From Saprospiraceae bacterium (GTDB taxonomy: Bacteria > Bacteroidota > Bacteroidia > Chitinophagales > Saprospiraceae), in assembly GCA_013002475.1 (NCBI GenBank), contig JABDJM010000155.1:1-13274 (forward strand): a DNA stretch of 13,274 nt, read 5' to 3'. A program made the translations under genes and the position numbers. Under the pieces are notes generated by a model. That model saw nothing but the letters and a program-made list of their open reading frames with translations. It was not told where the DNA came from and ran no database searches. Below are positions 1 through 6,744 of the stretch, in pieces. Positions within the stretch are counted from its first letter, which is position 1. The number at the start of each line of letters is the position of its first letter.

Positions 1-1356
1 AATCCTGCCGGGTCGAGGCTTTTGCCCCTGTACAAGGATATCCTGAAATTTTATGCTGATATCCAGGTGGATGAAAATAATCCTAAACAATTCACTGTCA
101 TTACAAATGGTCCCAATTACAAAATGGTTGAAAACACAGGAGGGTATATACTGCCTGCTTATGTGTACGATAGAAATGAGATACTGAAGAACTACGCATT
201 TTCAGATTTTGCCGATCCTGAAAAGTCAGCAACACTAAAAGATGATGCAGCTTTAGTTAGCCTAGATAGTCTTTTCTCCTCTCCTGAAATGACACAAACA
301 CTCACCAACGTATCAGGTAGTGGTCCATACAGATTTAGCGAATGGAACCAGAATCTGGATCTTACCCTAACTAAAAAGGAAAACTGGTGGGGCAGCAAGG
401 TCCAAGGTATTCGACCAGATTTTGTGCACTATCCAAAGTCTATTCGCTATGAGATCATTCCGGATGAAACGGCTGTTATTGCTAAGATCAAAAACGGAGA
501 GCTTGATATTGCCACCACTATTTCTGGAACTGCATTTGAGGAGTTAAAGAAAAATCCTCTTGTCAATGAGCAATATAACTTTCATAGCCCTTCAACCTTA
601 AGCTCCAATTATGTGGGTATTAACAATCGGGTCAAAAAATTGTCTGATCCCAATGTTCGGAAGGCCATTTCCTGTCTGATAGATCGACCTAATTTGATAA
701 AAGAAGTTTACGCAGGCTATGCTGAACCACAATATGGGCCCATACATTCCTCCTATTCTTATGCGGTTCAGGATGATGCTTATAGTTATAATCCTGAAAA
801 GGCGGCAGACCTATTGGAAGCAGCGGGTTGGAAGGATACAAATGGAAATGGGATCCTGGATAAACAACTTGACGGTCAATTAGAGGAACTAAAACTCACT
901 GTACTAAGCACACCTACAAATACGATAGTCAAACAAATGCTTCTGATCATCCAGGATGATTTCAGGAAGGCAGGCCTTGATATTGAGCTGGTCACTATGG
1001 AAGCCAATCAGGTGGGTCAGGCAAGAAGAAAGGGTGAGTTTGAATTGATGACAGCAGGAGCGGGATTGGATGGCAGCATTTATAACCCTTATCAATATTG
1101 GCATACATCCAGCCCCTATAACTTTTTTGGGGCCGGCAATGGAGAAATAGATTCCCTGATAGATCAGATAATGGAATCGGTTGATGAGAAGGAACGGTCA
1201 GCTTTGTTTTCAAAGTTTCAGGAAATGCTCAATGAAAATCAATATTTGGTTTTTCTGAATAGCCCAACGCAAAGAATGGTAACTCACAAAAGATTGAAAA
1301 ATCTGAAAATCACCGTTCAACGCCCCAATTACTTGCCGAACTATGCTCATCTTTAA
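1..1356 (+). CDS. ABC transporter substrate-binding protein, family 5 (peptide/oligopeptide type), 5' end missing
   Basis: Binding protein of an ABC importer, expected to catch peptides or similar solutes outside the inner membrane and hand them to the two permeases encoded just downstream. The frame is open from base 1, so only the C-terminal 451 residues are present; family-5 proteins (SBP_bac_5, DppA/OppA) usually have about 530-600, so the signal peptide or lipobox lies outside the window. Family traits visible are the segment RKAISCLIDRPNLIKEVYAG (about 660-718), the helix YNPEKAADLLEAAGW (787-831) and a DxNxNGxxD acidic loop (835-861) that resembles a calcium-binding loop. An in-frame TTG at 22 is not a likely start, because coding sequence continues upstream of it. 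The gene ends 18 bases before the first permease, which supports one operon. The ligand cannot be read from sequence; peptides are the usual guess, with nickel or glycosides as alternatives. Confidence 0.9.
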   Translation, partial: NPAGSRLLPLYKDILKFYADIQVDENNPKQFTVITNGPNYKMVENTGGYILPAYVYDRNEILKNYAFSDFADPEKSATLKDDAALVSLDSLFSSPEMTQTLTNVSGSGPYRFSEWNQNLDLTLTKKENWWGSKVQGIRPDFVHYPKSIRYEIIPDETAVIAKIKNGELDIATTISGTAFEELKKNPLVNEQYNFHSPSTLSSNYVGINNRVKKLSDPNVRKAISCLIDRPNLIKEVYAGYAEPQYGPIHSSYSYAVQDDAYSYNPEKAADLLEAAGWKDTNGNGILDKQLDGQLEELKLTVLSTPTNTIVKQMLLIIQDDFRKAGLDIELVTMEANQVGQARRKGEFELMTAGAGLDGSIYNPYQYWHTSSPYNFFGAGNGEIDSLIDQIMESVDEKERSALFSKFQEMLNENQYLVFLNSPTQRMVTHKRLKNLKITVQRPNYLPNYAHL

Positions 1357-1374
1357 GATGACAGGCCAAAATTC

Positions 1375-2793
1375 ATGAGGGCGTATTTCATTAAAAGGCT
1401 ACTTTTCATTTTACCCACGTTGCTTATCCTCAGCGTGGTGGTTTTTTTTCTTTCAAGGTGGGCACCTGGTGATCCGGTTGAATGTGGATCTGGTCTGGCA
1501 GAAATATCTGAGATTAGCGAGGAGCTGTATCTAGAAAGATACCGGACAATCCAAAAAAATGAAGGCCTGGAGGGACCCTTATTTTATTTTGGGATCCATA
1601 GTCAGGCTGTTCCGGATACCCTCTACAAGATCATCCCCAAAACAGAAAGACTACTCAATCGCCATTTGATCCAGCAATATGGTAATTGGTCTGCCATTCA
1701 AAATTGGAGAAACGGACTCAAGAATCTAAAGAGTGAATTACAAAAGGTACCGGATTCTTTACAGATAGAAAAAACCCAGGCTCTGCAAGTCTTGGACATA
1801 CTGAAGTCTTCCAGTCAGGAAAATGTTCTTCGTTCAAACCTTGAAGTAGTTGGAGTTTTGCTAGATGAGACTACATTTCAAAAGGAAACCCAAAACCTGG
1901 AGAGATCCTTTGAGCAAATGACCAACGATCCTTCCCGGTGGAAGTTGTGGGTCCCTCGAATTTCCTGGTATGGATTTAATAATCAATATCACAACTGGAT
2001 ATCCAAGATCCTTCAAGGCGATTTTGGCAATTCCTGTCAAACTGGGCAACCTGTTTGGACCAGTCTTGGTCCTGCCCTGAAATGGACTTTGCTAATGACC
2101 ATCCCAGCCATTTTGTTGTCTTTCTTACTGGCTATCCCCTTAGGATTGTTCGGGGCATTAAATGCGGGAACTAGGTTTGACAAACTTTCCTCCTTTATAG
2201 TTTTTGTTCTGTATGCTTTACCCTCGTTTTGGGTAGCCACCTTATTGCTTGTCTTTTTTACTACCCCAGAATATGGGGCCTGGTTAGATTGGTTTCCATC
2301 TATTGGCCTTGGCCGGCTACCATCCACTGCACCCCTGTGGGATAGGTTTTTGGAGACGACAGCTCATTTGATCCTTCCTGTTTTTTGTCTGACCTATGCC
2401 TCCTTGGCATTTATCAGTCGGCAAATGAGAGCCAGTATTTTAAAAGTTCTCCCGCAACCATATGTAACTACGGCCAGAGCCAAGGGGCTTTCTGAAAGTC
2501 AGGTGTTCAGGAAGCATGTCATCAAGAATTCTCTTTTCCCGATAATCACGATCCTTGCGGGAGTTTTACCTGCAGCTATATCAGGGTCAGTGGTCATAGA
2601 GTATATTTTCAATATTCCAGGGATGGGAAGGACGACCATCAATGCCATATTGGCCAGAGATTGGCCGGTGGCCTATGCAATTTTCTTTCTGGGTTCTATT
2701 CTGACCATTTTGGGTTTATTCCTGGCCGACTTACTTTACTCCTGGGCGGATCCACGGACCCACATGGCTAAATCCCAAAACCCCGATTCATGA
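1375..2793 (+). CDS. ABC importer permease, DppB/OppB type, with enlarged periplasmic loop
   Basis: Inner-membrane permease subunit of the importer. Residues 1-29 (MRAYFIKRLLFILPTLLIL, then a hydrophobic run) match the classic DppB/OppB first helix, followed by APGDPVE (30-36). The conserved family core resumes at LQGDFGNS (213-220). Helices follow at about 238-262, 272-296, 330-348, 388-410 and 433-455. The cytoplasmic EAA-like loop (ARAKGLSESQVFRKHVIKNS, 367-386) contacts the ATPase, and the protein closes with the typical EYIFNIPGMGR and DLLYSWADPR signatures. At 472 residues it is well above the usual 300-340. The excess is a hydrophilic, helix-rich segment at about 37-200 between helix 1 and the core. 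The start at 1375 is fixed by the family N-terminus. The stop overlaps the next start (ATGA), indicating translational coupling. Peptide specificity is inferred from the family only. Confidence 0.93.
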   Translation: MRAYFIKRLLFILPTLLILSVVVFFLSRWAPGDPVECGSGLAEISEISEELYLERYRTIQKNEGLEGPLFYFGIHSQAVPDTLYKIIPKTERLLNRHLIQQYGNWSAIQNWRNGLKNLKSELQKVPDSLQIEKTQALQVLDILKSSSQENVLRSNLEVVGVLLDETTFQKETQNLERSFEQMTNDPSRWKLWVPRISWYGFNNQYHNWISKILQGDFGNSCQTGQPVWTSLGPALKWTLLMTIPAILLSFLLAIPLGLFGALNAGTRFDKLSSFIVFVLYALPSFWVATLLLVFFTTPEYGAWLDWFPSIGLGRLPSTAPLWDRFLETTAHLILPVFCLTYASLAFISRQMRASILKVLPQPYVTTARAKGLSESQVFRKHVIKNSLFPIITILAGVLPAAISGSVVIEYIFNIPGMGRTTINAILARDWPVAYAIFFLGSILTILGLFLADLLYSWADPRTHMAKSQNPDS

Positions 2794-4061
2794 GTCTCCT
2801 TCAAAAAATAGCACCCGGTCGCCCGGATGTGATAAGGAGGGTGACCAAAACCCGCCGGTGGAAATTCTCCAGAGTCATTCTTTTGGGATTGTTTTTTCTA
2901 GCCGTCTTTGGTGATTTCATTGCGAGCGAAAAACCACTTTTTGCTAAACGGAATGGAAGAGTCAGTTTCCCTGTAGCTCAGCAATATTTGGTCGACCTGG
3001 GTTTTTCGAAATTTCCTGCCGAGGTTTATCGACAGGGATGGAAAGATTTAGACTATGAACGGGTTGTCTGGCCTTTGATTCCCTACGGATCAAAGACTCT
3101 TGATCGGCGAAATACTGGTTGGGTAGGTCCCTTTGATAAACAAGAAACAAATGGACTAAGAGATAGACATTGGTTAGGAACGGATCAACTAGGGCGCGAC
3201 GTGGTGGCGGGTTTGATCAGTGGTACCAGAACCGCGCTTAGTGTGGGTATTCTTGCGATGCTTATTGCCGGAATCCTTGGGATTTTTATTGGAGGCCTCG
3301 GTGGTTTTTATGGAGATCACGGAATGCGAATGTCCAGGGTGAGGATAGTACTTCTTGTGGTAGGAATTCTACTGGGGGTCTTCTGGGCATTTATTAGCAG
3401 ACCCTTTTCCAGCCAAACAACCTTAACGCCGGGTAGCCTGCTCATCTCCTTATTATTGTTCTTTGGTGTTGTTGCCATTTTTTACATCGTCGGCAAGAAA
3501 ATCGGAACTATCAGTAAGAGTAACACTAAGGTCTTGGTACCTGTTGACCAATGGGTATTGAGGAGCATTGAAATATTTGGATCCATCCCTGCCTTATTAT
3601 TGTTGCTTTGCTTGATTGCTGTTTTTGAAAAATCATCCATACTGTTGGTTGGAATAATTCTTGGTTTTCTGTTTTGGCCTACCATTGCCAGGTATATGCG
3701 GGCGGAGATGTTAAAACTGCGGGAAAGGAATTTTTTGGAGTCTTATAAAGCCCTGGGCTTTTCAAGTCGCCGGATTTTTTTCCGACATGGACTTCCCAAT
3801 GGGTTGTCCCCAGTACTGATCACTCTTGCTTTTGGAATGGGAGGGGCCATTTTAGCTGAAGCAATCTTATCATTTATCGGAATTGGGATTCCCCTGGATG
3901 AGGTTACCTGGGGATCTATGTTAAACGAAGCCCGAAGGAATTTCTCCGCATGGTGGATCGCTATCCTGCCGGGAATAATGATCTTCCTGGCAGTTTTTAG
4001 CCTGAATATTTTAGGTGAAGGATTAAGTCAATTACTGGATCCCAAACAGGAGAGGTTCTAA
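2790..4061 (+). CDS. ABC importer permease, DppC/OppC type, with two extra predicted helices
   Basis: Second permease subunit, pairing with the DppB-type protein to form the membrane channel. Helix 1 is at about 27-44. The OppC hallmark HWLGTDQLGRDVVAGLISG (127-145) precedes core helix 2 (about 150-175, ending GGFYGD). The EAA loop (SYKALGFSSRRIFFRHGLPN, 318-337) and the C-terminal ILGEGLSQLLDPK (407-419) are standard. Two features are odd. A hydrophilic insert of about 80 residues (45-126) follows helix 1. A second insert of about 75 residues (about 177-252) carries two hydrophobic stretches (184-205 and 216-236), where ordinary OppC proteins pass straight from GxYGG to the D..WMR..EI..SIP region. 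The length is 423 residues against about 300 normally. The start overlaps the upstream stop by four bases. The 3' end overlaps the convergent lipoprotein gene by four bases. No ATPase follows. Confidence 0.93.
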   Translation: MSLLQKIAPGRPDVIRRVTKTRRWKFSRVILLGLFFLAVFGDFIASEKPLFAKRNGRVSFPVAQQYLVDLGFSKFPAEVYRQGWKDLDYERVVWPLIPYGSKTLDRRNTGWVGPFDKQETNGLRDRHWLGTDQLGRDVVAGLISGTRTALSVGILAMLIAGILGIFIGGLGGFYGDHGMRMSRVRIVLLVVGILLGVFWAFISRPFSSQTTLTPGSLLISLLLFFGVVAIFYIVGKKIGTISKSNTKVLVPVDQWVLRSIEIFGSIPALLLLLCLIAVFEKSSILLVGIILGFLFWPTIARYMRAEMLKLRERNFLESYKALGFSSRRIFFRHGLPNGLSPVLITLAFGMGGAILAEAILSFIGIGIPLDEVTWGSMLNEARRNFSAWWIAILPGIMIFLAVFSLNILGEGLSQLLDPKQERF

Positions 4062-4258
4062 TTCTTTTTTCTCATGTCTTTTGGGAAAAGGTTTGATTTG
4101 CCGCGCTTGGTAGAATACTCACCTCTTTTGTTTGTTTTCGCGTTCACTGTTTCATTTACCGGGCAGCCTGACTTCTTGCTACAAGAAGTTGTGGTAGTAA
4201 AAAAGAACGCGAGAGCGATCAGAGAAAAGAAAAAGGTGATTTTTTTGAGATTCTTCAT
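4058..4258 (-). CDS. Small basic lipoprotein (66 aa)
   Basis: Predicted tiny lipoprotein of unknown function. Residues 1-25 form a signal peptide: MKNLKK, a Phe/Leu-rich core FFFSLIALAFFF, then a lipobox-like TTSC with the lipidated cysteine at Cys26. The mature chain is only 41 residues and strongly basic. It has a second cysteine (SGCPVNE, around 30-36) and ends in KRGKSNLFPKDMRKKN. I recall short Cys-lipoproteins with a similar GCP...NLFPKDMRKK layout in other Bacteroidota genomes, but this is memory, not a search. It converges on the permease gene, the two stop codons overlapping at 4058-4061. An opposite-strand frame at 4074-4265 looks like its shadow. The 231-base gap to the HU gene must hold its promoter, but I see no clean -7 element on this strand. 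The signal peptide plus lipobox is the main reason to call it real. Confidence 0.8.
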   Translation of the reverse strand: MKNLKKITFFFSLIALAFFFTTTTSCSKKSGCPVNETVNAKTNKRGEYSTKRGKSNLFPKDMRKKN

Positions 4259-4272
4259 ATGGTGAATGACTT

Positions 4273-4407
4273 AAAAATACAGGCTTTTCGCCGGAAAATC
4301 TGATAAAAAAGTAACTGCGAAATCCTTGCCGCATTGCCGAAAAGGCTTAAAAATGGCCAAAAATCGGCTTCAAAGCCAAAAAAAACGCTGAAAGGCCCAT
4401 GAATAAA
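4273..4407. other. Run of helically spaced A-tracts (predicted curved DNA) upstream of the HU gene
   Basis: A/T tracts of 3-8 bases recur roughly once per helical turn. Their centres are near 4275, 4286, 4296, 4307, 4321, 4341, 4351, 4361, 4373, 4381, 4392 and 4406, with one turn skipped around 4331. They are separated by short GC-containing blocks such as GCCG, GGCC and CGGC. Phased A-tracts bend DNA. The region ends about 20 bases before the HU promoter's -33 element. It has no coding potential that I can see. Curvature is inferred from spacing alone. Confidence 0.5.
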
Positions 4408-4427
4408 GGATTTTTCGGTCATTATTT

Positions 4428-4458
4428 TTTGTTTTAGTACGATCAGGAACTAAATTTG
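4428..4458 (+). promoter_or_regulatory. Bacteroidota-type promoter for the HU gene
   Basis: TTTG at 4428-4431 (-33 element) and TAAATTTG at 4451-4458 (perfect match to the Bacteroidota -7 consensus TAnnTTTG) are separated by 19 bases, the normal spacing for the primary sigma factor of this phylum. Transcription should begin near 4464, giving a leader of about 25 bases with no Shine-Dalgarno sequence. Confidence 0.7.
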
Positions 4459-4489
4459 TCCATCATTTCACATTATTAAAACTTCTAAC

Positions 4490-4762
4490 ATGAACAAAGG
4501 AGATCTCGTTAACATGGTAGCCGAAGAGGCAAACCTGACTAAATCTCAAGCTGCTGATGCTGTTAATTGTGTAATTGATTGTATAGGTGGATCATTGAAA
4601 GATGGTGACAAAGTTTCCCTTGTTGGATTCGGAACCTTCACAGTGAATCACAGAAACGCCAGAACTGGGAGAAATCCTAAAACTGGTGAAGCTATCCAAA
4701 TCGCCGCAAAGAACGTTGTAAAGTTCAAGCCTGGAAAAGAATTGAGTAATTCTGTAAACTAA
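4490..4762 (+). CDS. hup: HU family DNA-binding protein
   Basis: Nucleoid-associated histone-like protein that binds and bends DNA as a dimer. At 90 residues it has exactly the normal HU length. Helices at the N-terminus (MNKGDLVNMVAEEANLTKSQ) form the dimer body. The signature GFGTF lies at 46-50. The DNA-gripping beta arm (about 53-76) contains ARTGRNPKTGE, with the intercalating proline at Pro63. The C-terminus has the conserved KFKPGKEL (78-85). IHF subunits are similar, but the arm and length fit HU better. Two cysteines (27 and 31) are uncommon for HU. It appears to be monocistronic: its own promoter lies just upstream and a strong terminator starts 22 bases after the stop. High expression is expected from family knowledge. 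Confidence 0.97.
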   Translation: MNKGDLVNMVAEEANLTKSQAADAVNCVIDCIGGSLKDGDKVSLVGFGTFTVNHRNARTGRNPKTGEAIQIAAKNVVKFKPGKELSNSVN

Positions 4763-4784
4763 TTACACACCCAACATTATCAAA

Positions 4785-4822
4785 AAAGGCGGTCACTTCT
4801 AAAGTGGTCGCCTTTCTGTTTT
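4785..4822 (+). terminator. Intrinsic terminator after the HU gene
   Basis: A 14-bp stem (4785-4798 with 4802-4815, two G-U wobbles) with a 3-base loop has its 3' arm ending in CCTTT, followed by the T-rich CTGTTTT. A run of A before the 5' arm means it could also work on the opposite strand. It closes the HU transcript 22 bases after its stop codon. Confidence 0.85.
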
Positions 4823-4837
4823 CAGGCCTTTTTTAGC

Positions 4838-4845
4838 TACTTTTG
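4838..4845 (+). promoter_or_regulatory. Probable -7 promoter element for the transketolase operon
   Basis: TACTTTTG matches the Bacteroidota -7 consensus TAnnTTTG. It lies 35 bases before the transketolase ATG, so the leader would be about 28 bases. The -33 partner would fall at about 4815-4818 (TCTG), a weak match inside the tail of the HU terminator. The element is supported mainly by its consensus match and its position between a terminator and an operon start. Confidence 0.5.
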
Positions 4846-4879
4846 TTCATCACCAAAAATTAACTCTCCAACTGCTTTT

Positions 4880-5743
4880 ATGGCCGACATTGCTCAACTC
4901 CAGCAAATCGCTTCCCAAGTACGTAGAGATATTATCCGGCAAACTCATTTTGCCTCCAGCGGTCACCCCGGTGGGAGTTTGGGTTGTACGGATTTCTTAA
5001 CTGCTATGTACTTTGAAATTCTGGATCATAATCCTGAATTCAATATGGATGGCAAAAATGAAGACCTCTTTTTTCTTTCCAATGGTCACATTTCTCCTGC
5101 CTGGTATAGCGTTCTTGCCCGCTCCGGATATTTCCCTGTGGAAGAACTTTCGACTTTCAGAAAAATTAATTCCCGACTTCAGGGACACCCTGCAACGCAT
5201 GAAGGGCTTCCCGGCATTCGCGTTGCTTCTGGTTCTCTGGGACAGGGTTTGTCTGTTGGAATCGGTGCTGCCCTTGCCAAACGATTAAACGGCGACCACA
5301 AGCTTGTTTATGTACTTACAGGTGACGGAGAATTACAGGAAGGACAAATTTGGGAGGCTGCTTTATTCGCTGCCCACCATAAAGTGGACAACCTGATTGC
5401 AACTGTGGACTGGAACGGTCAACAAATTGATGGTGCAACAAGAGATGTTATGTCTCTGGGAGATCTGGATGCTAAATGGAGGGCATTTGGCTGGGATGTT
5501 ATGCAGATGAATGGTAATGATATGAAAAGGGTTCTTAAGATAATGGACCTGGCGAAGAAACGGACAGGCCAGGGGAAACCTTTAATGATCTTGATGAAAA
5601 CCGACATGGGCTTTGGAGTTGACTTTATGGCCGGTACCCATGTATGGCACGGTAAGGCTACGAACCGTGAACAAACGATTAATGCACTTAACCAATTAGA
5701 AGAAACACTCGGAGACTATCCTTACTCCGGGAGCGACCTATAA
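4880..5743 (+). CDS. Transketolase, N-terminal subunit (thiamine diphosphate-binding)
   Basis: N-terminal half of a two-gene transketolase. With its partner downstream it would transfer two-carbon ketol units between sugar phosphates in the cytoplasmic non-oxidative pentose phosphate pathway. The thiamine-diphosphate/Mg motif runs from GDG (148-150) to the asparagine in DWNG (Asn179). Family histidines are present in SGHPGGSLG (His29), SNGHISPAWY (His70), QGHP (His103) and HVWHG (His254, His257). The loop GSLGQGLS (118-125) is typical of the family. At 287 residues it equals the first domain of full-length transketolase (about 660). The start follows a short A/T-rich leader with no Shine-Dalgarno sequence. 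The next gene starts only 3 bases after the stop, consistent with co-translation of both halves. Split transketolases are well known, so this is not a broken gene. A related ketol-transferring enzyme cannot be excluded. Confidence 0.95.
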   Translation: MADIAQLQQIASQVRRDIIRQTHFASSGHPGGSLGCTDFLTAMYFEILDHNPEFNMDGKNEDLFFLSNGHISPAWYSVLARSGYFPVEELSTFRKINSRLQGHPATHEGLPGIRVASGSLGQGLSVGIGAALAKRLNGDHKLVYVLTGDGELQEGQIWEAALFAAHHKVDNLIATVDWNGQQIDGATRDVMSLGDLDAKWRAFGWDVMQMNGNDMKRVLKIMDLAKKRTGQGKPLMILMKTDMGFGVDFMAGTHVWHGKATNREQTINALNQLEETLGDYPYSGSDL

Positions 5744-5746
5744 GAT

Positions 5747-6727
5747 ATGGATATTTTGAAAACTGCCCCTTCTCTGGATTCCATTGTTAGTACTGAAAAA
5801 AAGGCTACCCGTGATGGGTTTGGCGCCGGATTACTTGAAGTCGGGAAAAAATACAGCAACTCTCTTGCCATGTGTGCCGACCTTACGGGATCCTTAAAGA
5901 TGCAACACTTCCAAAAGGAATTTCCCGACCGATTCTTTCAGGCTGGGATCTCTGAAGCCAATATGATGGGTGTGGCTGCAGGAATGGCAACAGCCGGCAT
6001 GATCCCTTTTACAGGTACCTTTGCAAATTTTTCCACTGGTCGGGTGTACGATCAGGTGAGACAATCAATCGCCTACTCTCATAAGAATGTAAAGATCTGT
6101 GCTAGTCATGCTGGAATTACGCTTGGTGAGGATGGGGCTACTCACCAGATCCTCGAAGATATAGGGATGATGAAAATGCTTCCGGGGATGACGGTGATCA
6201 ATCCTTGTGACTATAATCAAACTAAAGCGGCTACACTGGCAATAGCTGAACATGAAGGGCCTTGCTATCTTCGATTTGGCAGACCTGGCTGGCCCGTGTT
6301 TTATCCGGAAGACCGAGAATTTGTCATTGGCAAAGCCTGGCAATTGTCTGAAGGGTCGGATGTAACTATTCTTGCCACAGGGCACCTTGTCTGGACTGCG
6401 GTTGAGGCGGCCCGAGAACTAGAAAGCCAGGGTATTAGGGTCGAGCTAATAAATATCCACACTATCAAACCTCTGGATGAAGAAGCCATAATTCGCTCGG
6501 TAACTAAGACTGGTTGTGTAGTAAGCTGTGAGGAACATAATCGGTATGGAGGACTTGGAGAAAGTGTGGCCCAGTTGTTGACCACAAAATTACCATCCCC
6601 CCAGGAGTTTGTGGCGGTTGATGATAGCTTTGGGGAAAGTGGAAAACCAGATCAACTCTTAGAAAAATTTGGCCTTAGCAAGCCCGACATCGTTCAGGCT
6701 GTTAAAAAGGTAATCTCTAGAAAGTAA
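5747..6727 (+). CDS. Transketolase, C-terminal subunit
   Basis: Second half of the split transketolase, carrying the pyrimidine-binding and C-terminal domains. The catalytic glutamate that activates thiamine diphosphate is Glu70 in QAGISEANMMGVAAGMATAG (65-84). HAGITLGEDGATHQ (121-134) and YLRFGRP (174-180) are further family motifs. The C-terminal domain (about 195-326) shows the usual GSDVTILATGH strand and VSCEEHNRYGGLGESVAQ (259-276). The length of 326 residues is normal for this subunit. Neither half is active alone in the family, because the active site forms at the interface of the two domains. A 1-deoxyxylulose-5-phosphate synthase C-half would look broadly similar, but the paired N-half is transketolase-like. 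The ATG at 5747, 3 bases after the upstream stop, is the natural start. The gene is followed after 17 bases by a PLP enzyme in the same orientation. Confidence 0.95.
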   Translation: MDILKTAPSLDSIVSTEKKATRDGFGAGLLEVGKKYSNSLAMCADLTGSLKMQHFQKEFPDRFFQAGISEANMMGVAAGMATAGMIPFTGTFANFSTGRVYDQVRQSIAYSHKNVKICASHAGITLGEDGATHQILEDIGMMKMLPGMTVINPCDYNQTKAATLAIAEHEGPCYLRFGRPGWPVFYPEDREFVIGKAWQLSEGSDVTILATGHLVWTAVEAARELESQGIRVELINIHTIKPLDEEAIIRSVTKTGCVVSCEEHNRYGGLGESVAQLLTTKLPSPQEFVAVDDSFGESGKPDQLLEKFGLSKPDIVQAVKKVISRK

Positions 6728-6744
6728 GTCTTAAGTTCTATTAC

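Noticed and set aside
4171..4189. Perfect 8-bp hairpin ACTTCTTG/CAAGAAGT between the convergent genes
   Set aside because: It lies inside the lipoprotein coding sequence at the lipobox region and lacks a T run on either strand. It is more likely a coincidence of coding sequence than a terminator.
4074..4265. Plus-strand frame opposite the lipoprotein
   Set aside because: It mirrors the lipoprotein gene, whose signal peptide and lipobox on the minus strand are far more convincing. The plus-strand protein has no recognisable features.
6065..6585. Minus-strand frames of about 94-106 codons within the transketolase C-subunit gene
   Set aside because: They are shadows of a strongly conserved gene on the other strand, with no domain pattern of their own.
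4880..6727. Transketolase in two pieces as a frameshifted pseudogene
   Set aside because: Both halves have complete domain boundaries, proper start and stop codons 3 bases apart and all catalytic residues. Naturally split transketolases are well known.
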